From positions 124,001 through 188,000 of the forward strand of contig VTPC01090911.1 in assembly GCA_011009095.1 (NCBI GenBank): a stretch of DNA of 64,000 nt, given 5' to 3'. The translations under genes and the position numbers were made by a program. Below, piece by piece: positions 22,961-33,914 of this stretch (the first letter of the stretch is position 1; each line of letters starts with the position of its first letter). The notes under the pieces were generated by a model. That model saw only the letters and a list, made by a program, of their open reading frames with translations. It did no database searches and was not told the DNA's origin. Source of the stretch: Ignelater luminosus (Eukaryota > Arthropoda > Insecta > Coleoptera > Elateridae).

Positions 22961-23404
22961 ATTTTAGAATAACAGTACTAAAACAAACAAGTCAAAAAAT
23001 TGAAAGAACTGACTTCAATGTCGATAATCCAACAGTGATTGTAAACTGGAGCGTGATGCAGTTAACGGCACGATGCTGGTATTCTCGTTTGAAACCACTA
23101 GGGCTCTTCAAGCAGGATCCGGCTCGTAAGACCAACAAATGTTATGAATTTATGGTTTTAATAATGTTCTTGTGGATGTAGAGAATAATTTTAAAGAGAT
23201 TGTATATGGTTTTATTAAAACGTGTTGTTTTTACAGACGAATTTTATTTATTTTTTAATCTTGACTACCATTTTTGCCAATTTGATTTCAATGTTTTATG
23301 ATCTTAACAATGCGTATTACTTAATTCATTTCAAACACTGATGTGTAAGCTTGTTTAATTATTTATGTTCAGATTTTGTAATTATTATCCTGTGACCTAA
23401 GTAT
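22961..23404. other. Possible LINE 3' UTR before an (AAAT)n run
   Basis: No coding motif is recognised. The last 40-50 bp before the microsatellite (TTATCCTGTGACC and then AAGTATAATAATAAAT) have the composition of an insect LINE 3' end with a short-repeat tail. Confidence 0.3.
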
Positions 23405-23505
23405 AATAATAAATAAATAAATAAATAACTAAATAAATAAATAAATAAATAAGTAAATAAATAAATGAATAAATAATAAGATAAAATAAATAAATAATAA
23501 TTAAT
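23405..23505. repeat. (AAAT)n microsatellite, imperfect
   Basis: AATA/AAAT repeats extend for about 95 bp with a few substitutions (AACTAAAT, AAGTAAAT, AATGAAT). Confidence 0.9.
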
Positions 23506-25390
23506 CTGCACTTTTATTATTTCCATTTACTCTTATCCTAATGTAAATAGAATCTTTCTTTTTGCTCTCAATATTTCCCATATCATATTTACTGTAAATA
23601 TAAGTTTTCTTCTTGTTCTTGAAGTTTCCGCTGCGAAAAATAATAGATTATAAATAAGACATTTTTCCATTGTCAGTTGCGTCTGAATACGTCTTTCGAG
23701 CTGGTTGTATGTAACAGTTCCTTTAAAAAGTCAACGATTTTTATTTTAAGTTTTTTCAGCCATCACAGTATGTCTTTTGAAGAAGGCAAACACTTTAGCA
23801 GTATGGTTTTTCAAAAGCATTTCCGTGCGACTAATAACTGGCCAACAATGTGAAATTTTGATACACAATATCACGAAATATCATATCTAAATTACCTTAA
23901 TCTAACAGATTAGTAAACATGTCAATGCACACATATTAATCTACCTAGTTACACAATGAGAAAAGGATTTTAAAAACAATTTTAAGTAAACATCCTTTGA
24001 GATACTACCTCAAATAGTAATGACATCAAGTAAAAAGAAATTTTAAAGAAGTCTAAGCCTGAAATCGATAAACATCAAGTTTATTTAGCAATCCCCTTCA
24101 GTAAATACTTTGGTTAGGGCAGAATTATAAAATTTCGGATACATGAATATTTACGTATTGAAATAAATCAGAATACATCAAGTTTGGCCTTTGGGAAAAG
24201 CCACCACCGCAGCGGCTTAATAATACAGGAGGCAGCTTTTTATTCAAAAGTGTTGGCCTTAGAGAAAGACGGACAACCCCATTGTACTTGAAATGAAGTG
24301 TTGTGATGCAAACAAGAATATAAATAAATCACAGAAAAACCGTCGAGACTGCGTGTATGTATGTATGTGTGCGTGCGTGATGCGGGGATGATTCTGATTT
24401 TATAACTAATTAATGTGAGGCAAAGTTTTGCGACGTTTAAAGCCACCTCGCCTAAACAAAATTCAAAGCGGGATACGCGATTTCTGGACACACAAAAACG
24501 TCATAAAGTGTTTTTATTCTGGAGAAAAGCCATATAATATCTAACTATTTGTCATACCGTTTTTATCCAATCTCATCGCCATAATACCTATCATCCCTTA
24601 AAATCCATGGTTTTGTTCAACAGTGAACCAACAAAATGTAAGTTTATGGAGGAACTGGGTCGTTTATATAGAAATGTTACATTTTAAAATATGTTGGAAT
24701 TAATTTAAAACGGACCGTTTATTTTGGATTTTTTTAAAATAATACAACATGTGTATATGATTGGATATGAACGTGTATTTAGATATACCTCATTGAACAA
24801 TACGGTGAAAATCCGCTTTTGATGTTAATAAAAGATTTATTAAAATTCCCATTTAATTTTAATATGGTTTTACGTTCATGCAACGATAAATTTTAAATTT
24901 AAAATATTTGCGTTTGCCGAAAGGATTAAACAAAATAAATTTACGCGGAATTAATGCGATGAAATGTTCTGCATAATAGAGAGAAAAATTTGGTTTTAAT
25001 TATAAAATTTATTATTGGTAAACGTAGGAAATATTGAAAATAAACTTGTAAACGTAACAAAAACTAATTTAAAACTAGTGCTTATGTGATTATAATGTCG
25101 ATTTAATAATTTAAAAGTAAACTTAAGCTTGGTTTATAAGATTTTAACTTATTCGACCTTTAACTTTTTAAATTTACATTTCTGGCAAAAACTAGCGAAT
25201 TAACGCACTCAAGATTACGACATCAATTTACAATGCTTATTCAAAATCTTGCAAAAGCTTCTTGATTTTGCATATACTTGTTATTCTTTAAATACACATA
25301 GTATTTGCAATTCAAAAAGGGGATTTCTTCGTAGCATGCTAGCGCTTTTAGAATCATCTGAATGTCAGTTAGAATGAAAATGTTGCTCCC
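23506..25390. other. AT-rich sequence without recognised gene
   Basis: I found no supported gene. A short TGTATG/CGTG simple repeat occurs near 24353-24380. Confidence 0.35.
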
Positions 25391-26700
25391 ATGATTGTTC
25401 CTTTTGAGACTCTTCTGAAAATCAGTGGCATATATTTTGACTTCAAGTATTGTGGCATTGTCTCCAATGTTGTGAAATCTCTTGACGTTCTACCTTATGA
25501 GTGTAGTATTGCCCTTATCAGTTTTCATTCCATTTCCATCTGTACGCCCGCTCCTAACACTGCTTCCATCTTAACGGCAATATTGAAAATAAAAAGTGGA
25601 GTTTCTTTGGTTGCCATTATCGTGTTTCTTATGACACCTGTTCTGCCCAAACAAACCAGTCTCTAGAGGTTGAATAAATTCAATTTAGTTTATCAATTAA
25701 TAAGCAATTGGGTAATATTCAGTAATTTACTTTTGTTCCTAACTTCTTCATACTATTTACTTCCACATTCCGGGTTAACGCTAGGGTTTTCTTAATCACA
25801 ACAGCTTCCTATTGGTGTATTCTTCTGAGATGAGTATGACTAATTCGAAAAGAACCTTCTTAGCCTCCCGGACTCCACCACTCAAAATTCCCCTCGTTCA
25901 TCCAAATGCACAAAATCCTTTAAAACCAATTTCAAGCCCAATTTGCTATCCCCAAGTACCACTAATCCTACATTCAACACCAAACCCGCGCTTTCAATCC
26001 TTCAGCTCTCTCGCCTTGTCCACTCCTAGAACACTTTCGTCCATACAACTCACGTCGCTCGAGCTTTTCCGGACTTGATCACAGTTGCCTCAAAGCAGAG
26101 GCACGCTGCAGCCCAGCCTCCCAGCTCTGAACTACCACTCACTTCCACCGCCATCAACCCATCCGCAGTCGTCGCACTCTCAAAGTCCTCCATCACTCAA
26201 TCTAAGGCAGTCACAACCTGCATTGTTTCTGGACTGCCAAACGCTCAAACCAACTTAGAAAAACTGACGTAACAGTCCTGCTGAACATTAACATTTGCAT
26301 ATCATCTTGTCACCCTGTAAGAAACCCTTTGATATCTTTTCCGTAAACAAGCCCAAAAAATCTCAATCCCGTTTTTTTCCAGTTACTGTCATTCACCTGC
26401 GTGGTCCACCATAAACCCCGTCAAAGATGCGCTGGCAATGGAAGGACTCAGTTTTGTCCAGGTGTGATCCATGCGACACGCAACTCATGCGAATGACTAT
26501 CATCTGTAAGAAGTTGGCAGGTAAAACGGTTTATCGAAGCTATCTGCAGTGCTCTTTACTTTTTAAATGTAGCATTTGCAAAGACACACCTTCTCAAGGC
26601 AATGCTCTAAACAACCCTCCAAACCCATTGCTCCTGAGGCTGCAATTCAAGTCCGCTTTCCCTTTAACTCATACCTTATAATCACTTTTCCCATCTTTTC
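25391..26700 (+). pseudogene. Probable LINE ORF1 remnant (Jockey-like, weak)
   Basis: The stretch is richer in C than its surroundings and holds several short + strand frames rich in Pro and Ser. In one frame near 26400-26460 an INPVKDALAMEGLSFVQV-like run recalls the PRE_C2HC segment of Jockey ORF1, followed by scattered Cys and His. Position upstream of an RT-like region on the same strand supports an ORF1 reading. No clean zinc knuckle survives, so this is tentative. Confidence 0.35.
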
Positions 26701-27181
26701 CCCTTTGATACACTAGTTCTTCGGCTTCAGGGTCGAGGTGTCTGTATCAGGGCATTGGCTCTACCGTTTGTTCCTGGAACACTTCTGAAAGTCATCCCTG
26801 TAACTCTTGCCCCGGTCTTCTTGACCGATTTCCATCGCTTCTCAATCTCTTTATGGATTTCACATTCCTAACAGTATACTCCGGAAGCGGTCACTCCTTG
26901 AGAACCTTATCCTTAAATCCAATTCCTTACCATCTCCAGATTCCAGGTTTTCCTCATTACTCGTCGCCTTTCACTTTAGCCTTTTTGTTACCCAGCTTGC
27001 GCTTCTTTGACAGTTTTTTAACCTGAACTGTTCCCGGTAGCGCAGTGCACATTTTTATTTATGTCCTACCTGACTACCTACCGTTCCCAGTAGATTTTTT
27101 AAATTTGCGGTTCGGTCTTATCAAAAGGCGGTGATCTTGGGCAATTTCACTGCTCGGCGAATGCGGTAACATCCTCTTGCG

Positions 27182-27288
27182 CCTCCTACTTTTCCATATT
27201 CCCAACACCGATTTTACCTTCCTTTCGCACCTAGGTGCCACGTCACCGGAAAGTAGAATCGGTTTTGGGAATATGGAAAAGTAGGTGG
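27182..27288. repeat. Inverted repeat, arms about 43 bp, palindromic centre
   Basis: The left arm (from 27182, CCTCCTACTTTTCCATATTC) and the right arm (27246-27288, ending AATATGGAAAAGTAGGTGG) pair at most positions. The centre holds the perfect 12-bp palindrome GCACCTAGGTGC at 27227-27238. The sequence would form a long hairpin with a short loop. Confidence 0.8.
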
Positions 27289-27394
27289 CCATCATCTGAC
27301 TCCCTAACACTGCTTTTTCCAAATCCGGTCTTTACCACCGGCAATCACCTCGCTCTTGTTGCAACCTCTACCCTTATGAGTCCTCCTGCTCTAG

Positions 27395-27408
27395 CCCCCC
27401 CCCCCCCC
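27395..27408. repeat. C14 homopolymer
   Basis: Fourteen consecutive C residues; probably length-variable and prone to sequencing error. Confidence 0.95.
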
Positions 27409-27419
27409 ACCAAAACTAG

Positions 27420-28950
27420 ACTACATTGCATCTCACATTCCTTTAAATTTCTCACTAGCTACAATCCCCAAAATTGGTGCAGTCATCGACGACTACACGC
27501 ACAACATCTGAGAGCCCGTCGGCCTCAAAAACTATCAACACCAATCGTCCTCCAGTTCATTACGTATTTACAGTGACACCAGCTTATAGCGCTGATCCGC
27601 CTGCACACGAACAGGTTTCGGGAAGCGCGTTGGACTGCTCTCTGTTCTAACCTGGATTATCGAGACTGTTCTAATTTCTTGAACAAACTCAAAATCATAA
27701 CTGGACAGAATGATACTGACACTGACACTACAGTGACCAAGCCATCCACAAGCCCAAGATCAGATCTTCTCCGATCTTTTCGATGAATCTTATCAAATTT
27801 CTAGAGACTCTTGATTTCACAACAAACATGCCCTCCTTATTCACTGAACGATTAACAGTAATCGCATCCCAAAAGCTCCACAATCCACCACCTTCCGAAA
27901 GTTTTTAAAACTTTCCTGACGGGCAAAACAGAATTTTGCTCCGTTAACAAAAAGAGTTCTCTGCTTCCTTATTCCCAACAGCAGTCAAGTTTCTTATCAA
28001 CATTTATAACTCTTGTCTGCACTATGGATATCCTCCTTCGCTCCTCCGAGCCATCATTGTTATGATTTCCAAAAAGAATAGAAACCCCTCGTGCCCTGCA
28101 TCCTATCGGTCTATAGCCCTCTTCGACGTCTTAGGCAAGACTGCGAAAACTTTAAAAATTTTAATTTGCTTTCTGCTCATCAATTCGGGTTCCAAACGAG
28201 CAAATCCACAAACGATTCTCTGATACTGACGTAGATAAAGCTTTCAACACAGGAAAATGCGCTGCCAATGTGCTTTTGACAAGGTGTGGTACGTGGAATC
28301 GTGGAGATTTTCAACTTTCACGTTCTGTTTGCCTTTGTCAGAATCATGAAAAGCTTCTTATCCCACCACCAACACCAAGTGCGAGTCAGAGGTAAACTTT
28401 AAAATTCATTTACAACTTGGGCCGACGGCGTGCTCAAGTGTTCTTTATTTTATTGTCATGATATCTCCAGTCTCGCTTCGCGTCCCACCACCTTGCTCGA
28501 GAAATTGCTCAGCTTGAAGGTCTCGCTCCTCGACTGTGTCCCATCCTAACACCCCAAATACAGAACCGGTAACAAAGTCCCTAAAAGAGATGTTTATCTG
28601 AACCTTTGGGGCACTCCTCCTTTGCCTCTCACCTACTATTATCCAAAATCTTCAATATCTACTCTCTTCATTGAGGCGCGGAACTGAATAAGTGCTCGGT
28701 GGTGTTCAGTGACGCGCCTCCATTCTTTCAGTGACAAACGGGGATATTCAGCACTGCCGACGTGTCCCTTATCAATTCCCGTTTAAATGTCAGCAAGGTT
28801 GATAAGTTTATCGCGCTATCGATTTCAATTAAGAGGCTCAACTCGACATACTGTTTTTTCCACCAGTCAAAACCTTGGCAATGCCACTTTGCTCATTGTT
28901 TAACTAGAGGATGCCGTTGATAACATTCCTCTAGCTTTTTACTAGTCCCC
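27420..28950 (+). pseudogene. Jockey-like LINE reverse transcriptase (pseudogene)
   Basis: Reading between + strand frames, recognisable blocks are as follows. FREARWTALCSNLDYRDCSN at about 27620-27680 is the region before the RT. VKFLINIYNSCLHYGYPPS lies near 27990-28040, ISKKNRNPSCPASYRSIALF near 28065-28125, an AHQFGFQTSKSTNDSL-like block near 28175-28220, and a DKVWY-like box near 28280-28295 (normally AFDxVWH). FADD was not identified. There are many frame changes. The order fits a Jockey-group LINE ORF2; the endonuclease domain upstream cannot be recognised. Confidence 0.55.
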
Positions 28951-28975
28951 AGCGCTGGCACCAACTGATTTTTCT

Positions 28976-30610
28976 TTGCAAACCTCCAATCGTAAGACTA
29001 CCAAGATCAGATTTTGTTTGCCTCCCTTTCTGTTGCAGGTCCATCCTAGAGAAGCCCACCTGTTCGCACTAAAATTATACAGTGGGGTTTCCCTTACTGG
29101 TGAATACATAAGCTGGAATAGTATATTCCACGGACTCGCGCTTCAATTCACTCAACCAACACTAATACCAATCTGGGATTTTTTTGTAAACTGCGTTGCT
29201 GATGCGCACGGTTTGGTGGGTGTCCTTTGGTGCAGCGACTACTACCAACATTCGTCGTGGATCTCGATCTGTTGTCTTTGGTGGAACGTTCAAGTTTGTC
29301 AAATTCTCTGCTGCGGCTCGATGATAGTCTTGCGTTGAGAAACTACGCGCATCAACGTTTGTCAGTCAGTCAAATCATGATTGTTTTTACCGCTGCGAAG
29401 TAACAGAGACCACCGTAGGTTTATGCCTTTTTCGCTTGACTGAAAATTAACAAATTGGTACGGTGAACGCTGTGCGCTGTCGTACCTAATTGCTCCAGAG
29501 AGATTTGTAGAAGAATTCGTAGATTGACTCCATCTTCGTTCCGGTTGCCAGTTCTCCATGTACTTTTTCGTTGCTGCTTATACAAGTATACTTGGCTGCT
29601 TGGATGCTGGTGACTTTCGGAATCTTGATGAAACCTGTAGCAGTTTTATTAGAGGGTTAGAGAATTAAAGTGTTTGATATCACGTTTGGTAGGTTGATGT
29701 TACGGAGGTGTTGTGGGTTAAGTTATTAGGTCACCAGAAGTGAGTTTTCTAGGATGTCCTGGAGGTCCGAAACTTAAGCAAGCATAGCTGGGAAGTATTT
29801 AAATCTCTCCTTGGGGTTTTTAGAAATGTGACCGGTAGGAGTTTTTAGGGTGTTACGAGCGGTAGTTTGGTCCTGCTCGACGGCCCTCCTCACTCAAGGA
29901 GTCAAGTCCGACTGGCTTGCAAGCTTCCATAAAGGGGTAAAAGCAATGAAGTCCAAGTAATTTTTGGCACACGACCCTCTTTTTACAGCGTAGCGATTTC
30001 ACTAGGGGATGATCCAAGATGGGGTGGACGAAGGTTTTGCCGCCGCGCAAAACCGACAGGAGGGAGCTACTCTGTTAAACGATGTCGAGGCATTGCTTGG
30101 CTTCTTGAGCCCGTCTTTGAAAAAATAATGCTTAGGTACACTGCGGTGGGATCTAAGATGAACGTTGTTGTCCGAGAGGCTTTGTTTCGCGTGTTTAAAA
30201 AGGATCATTGTTGTGTTGCGGATTGTTGGGGTTGGCTCTGATCTTCTACCGCTGGAGCCAGAACTCTAGACGCTCGAAGTTGAGCGACTCGCGTTGTTGA
30301 CGTATTGAAAGTGGTCAATTTTGTCGATTGGCGAAGACTCTTGCTGCTTCCTGGACGTTGTGCAGAAGGTGGAGATTGTTTTGCTTCCGGTAGCCTGTAA
30401 TGGCTCACAGTTTGTTTCAAAACAAGCTTCCTTCTCTGTGATCTAAAGTTAAAGCAGAAGTCCGATCAGCGAGTCTCCTGGTGCCGGATAAACACGTTGA
30501 GTCGGTTGCATTGTGTCTTAACCAGAGGATCGCGGATTTTGGTAAATTCCTTGTAGAGTCAGTACTTTTCCTTAATGAATCGGAATATATTTCTTGATAG
30601 AAATACAAGA
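28976..30610. other. GC-richer segment of unknown origin
   Basis: Composition differs from the AT-rich surroundings and resembles the LINE block on its left. From 28976 to 29338 a + strand frame is open, and from 29362 to 30608 several minus-strand frames of 60-70 codons follow each other with Ser/Thr/Gln/Pro-rich content. None contains a motif I can name. The succession of minus-strand frames could be the ORF1-like 5' part of another retroelement, but this is only a guess. Confidence 0.3.
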
Positions 30611-33390
30611 TATTTCTTGTATCCTGTTAAAGGTGTCCGCTAAACTTTTTGCGAGAGTTTAGAAATAATTACCTTCATTTTAATAAACAATGGTTAGGGT
30701 AAATACACAGTTTTTTGACTAAACTGCCTTATCATGAATGACAAGATTTGGACAATAAATTTGCAAAATTCCATTGTTGGTAACGCTGGAAGTGCGTAAA
30801 CGCAGTCGTGAGTAGCAACATATTTATTCTTTGTGTACTGCAAGTGGCGTCAGTCTATCACTTGTTTATCGTATTGCACTGAGTGTACTCAAGAAATATC
30901 CGTCGAAATATATACTGACACAAAGAATTAATAAATTTATACTAACATTTGTGTGACAAAAGTTTACTAGACAATTCCATATTTATGGAAATGCAAACCG
31001 ATTTGATAACGCAACATCCAAATAAAAAACGAATGGAAATTTCTCGATACATATTGCAAGGTCTAGGCATTTGTGATTTTACAATCGATTTTCCGAAGAA
31101 GATTTTAGTTGCTATCTTGATTTATTATTAGATAAGATATATTACAACCACTAAGCAAATTTTAAGAGTTCTACTATGATGAAATTATTAACAACAACGT
31201 TAATAATGAAGCGTAATTCTCATACTATGTAAAAAGGATGATAGAATGATCAAAGGCGGGCATTTTTTTAAAAATTAATAGCAATAAAGTTGTACTGTAA
31301 GTTGGGTGGATGTTTTCGAAATTTATATACTAAATTTAAATTCCAGTATTCCACTTCTTGTGTGTGTACTACATTGCTTTCTATTACTTCTATGCAATTT
31401 GACTCGTAAACGTGCAAAAGCAAAGGTTCACGCGTGTGTCATAAAAGTCAAATTGTCGTACACGTATATTCACAAACAAAACAGGACCTGCGAGGATTGG
31501 AATGTCGCTAAAACGTGTTTAGAATACTAAACGCTCTGGTTTGAGAAACTTTCCGGCGAATATTGTATGAAATAATATAATAATCTCTTTTGTGTATTAC
31601 GTATACACGACTGTATATTTGTATAAATCTGTACCTGCTTAACGAATAACGATGTAGTGTTAAACAATAAATTATGGAAATAAAAATGTAAGAGACCTTA
31701 GAAATAACTGCAGATTTTATAGAATAACAGAAAATATCCATCTCGTACCTACCTGTCTAGTTTTTTGCACATCAAGAAGTAAAATAATGGAAATTCAGAG
31801 CTAGCAAGTAACGAACGGTATAAAGCACGTTGGCTAGTTGTTCACGATCGATTGTACAAGTTAAAATAGTTTCCGAACTGTTACCACTTGTATGGAAGTT
31901 TGTTATTGTTTAAATGGTATAGTTCTGCGCAATTCCCACGCTAAATGATTACTACGGGACTAGACATTCGTTGGGAAAATTATAATTATCACATAAGTAT
32001 AATGCAGTACTTATATTTTGGTTAAAACAAACTAAATTTTGAACCGTTTTAAAAACATTTATTTAAAAGATAAAAGTTCTTTTCAGTGTAATGGTTAGAC
32101 AGGCAAATAGGGGCCATTACAAGAATCAAACCAGGGAATACTTCAAATAAAAAATCTATCAGCGTAAATATAATTTAAACAAGATAACGAATTTCTTTCA
32201 GCACAAATTTGTCTTAGACACCATATACTGCTTGTAAATAAAAATTTCATTTAGGATAGAATGATGAAGCTAAAATAACACAATAAGCTTAAACTAACTT
32301 TGTGTTTCTGCTTCCTCAGTTTCTAAGTTCGGCACTTGGGACAGACGGATTCTCAACGTAGATACATAATCTACCAAACTGAAATTATGCCTGGCATTAG
32401 TGTCCACGCCAAGGGAGAAGTGGTTTGCTATGGGATTCTTTCTAATAACGAACATCACATTGTAAGAATCGATAGTGTCAAAACATTGACTTACTCAATG
32501 TGTGGCACATAAAATGTGTTCCAAACAATCCCTTAAGGAGAATACGAGTTAATCTTTCGGAATAAGAAACTTTACCCTGGAAGAATCGATTGTTATTTCT
32601 GACAGAATAAGAAACACAGATGGTTAAACCTTACCTTGATTAGTGGAGGAAATCGTTGGAGTCGACTTCAAGATTAAACTACAAGTGATGTCTAAGAAAT
32701 AACAACAGAAGAGAGGCAACAGACAAAACAGCGATCAACTTCACTTCTTAAAGTTGTACTAAAAAAAGAGTTGCTAGGCCTAGACAATCTGGGAAAGAAA
32801 AAAAAGAAGAAAGCTGGGAACAAAAACTTGAAAAAGAAAATCTATACGCAAGGATGTTCAAACATCAGAGGGATGTAGATGAGCACATGGACTCTAAACA
32901 TCCCAAAGCAATACCTAGTACATCAGCTGGAATTTCTAGTAGTCAGATTCTATCCACCTTCAAGATTATTATAACTGTCTACATCTACCCAGACGACAGA
33001 CTTATTGCAAACAGGCAAGGCAGTTTCAGTAAGCTTCTGTAAAAAATGAGCTTACGAACATTTCTTGTAGAGTTCAAATCTTGGAAACGTCAAATCTTGC
33101 GTATTGATCAGGAATAAACTACATGTTATTCCTAATTTTTTAACTTCTGTTTCAGAAATCTAGCAGCAATAAAACTGAAATATTAGGTAAACCAAAAACA
33201 TGCTTTAGAAATACCCAGAAATGGTCACTACAGCTATAGGAGGCAACAACATACAACAAACCCAGAGGATCAATACAACCTACACACAACTATCATGCCA
33301 TCGAGATAAATGGGGAATGAATAACTTAACCCAAATTATATATAATTATTCATTTTTAGTGAAATTTAAAGTGCGATAATTCTGCAGCTT
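30611..33390. other. AT-rich sequence without recognised gene
   Basis: Short frames occur (30949-31131, 31306-31530 and 32854-33042 on +) without recognisable domains. The last has HQRDVDEHMDSKH, which looks like the C-terminal half of a C2H2 zinc finger but lacks the Cys pair. Confidence 0.3.
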
Positions 33391-33505
33391 TAACGAATCA
33401 CCGCGTTAGTTGAGTAGCCTGGAAGGTCCCTCGCGGCATCCGAGAAGGCCAGAGTTCAAATCCCACCGATAGAACTGTAAAACAACGATATGCATCTATG
33501 TAACG
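33391..33505 (+). repeat. tRNA-like SINE head (candidate)
   Basis: TAGTTGAGTAGCCTGG (33407-33422) resembles a Pol III A box, and AGTTCAAATCC (33453-33463) is a near-consensus B box about 45 bp downstream, the normal tRNA-like spacing. A 4-bp stem with a 7-nt loop (CTCG and CGAG) lies between them. The acceptor and T stems do not pair well, so it is not a functional tRNA. The 3' body would continue after the micro-MITE at 33583. Confidence 0.4.
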
Positions 33506-33582
33506 CAGTGACGGCACATTTCAAAAATCTTGCGGCATACTATAGTGCCGCGGCAAAGTGGTTGAAAATCACTGATGTAACG
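33498..33582. mobile_element. 69-bp hAT micro-MITE with 8-bp target duplication
   Basis: The element itself spans 33506-33574. It starts CAGTGA and ends TCACTG. It is flanked on both sides by the identical 8-mer ATGTAACG (33498-33505 and 33575-33582), the target duplication length of hAT transposons. The right end, read inward, is CAGTGATTTTCAACCAC, the typical form of a hAT terminus. An internal hairpin GCGGCA...TGCCGC (33532-33551) sits near the middle. With only 69 bp it has no coding capacity. Confidence 0.85.
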
Positions 33583-33914
33583 TATACTTTTGTTATGGAC
33601 TCTTTCACGCAATAAGGAATCAACCAGCACTTAAGAAGTTTTGAGAAACTGGCATTTAAAGTTTATTTCATTAAATTAATCCTTTTAGTCACGAATTATC
33701 AATTTTGCCAAAAAAATTTGAAACTCGAGAATCTGATAGTATGAATTATTTAAAAATTTTTTGATCTCTTGTAAAAAATATCTTTTTAGCATAATTATTG
33801 AAATATTCTATGTACTACTTGTAAATTGTGAGTCGATCGTTGCATAAAAGTCTAATAAATACAACTTTTACTTTTTATTTTGTATAATAATAAAAAATAA
33901 CAATTTTGTTTTTT
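33583..33914. other. AT-rich spacer
   Basis: I see no feature. It may include the 3' body of the SINE candidate and the end of the piggyBac element that follows. Confidence 0.3.

Noticed and set aside
26304-26316. CACCCTGTA as another CAGGGTG element end
   Set aside because: No partner end or TIR extension was found around it, so it is probably chance.
32854-33042. C2H2 zinc-finger gene fragment
   Set aside because: A His-x4-His-like half is visible but there is no Cys pair, linker or second finger.
33391-33480. Functional tRNA gene
   Set aside because: A-box- and B-box-like sequences are present, but acceptor and T stems do not pair, so a SINE head is more likely.
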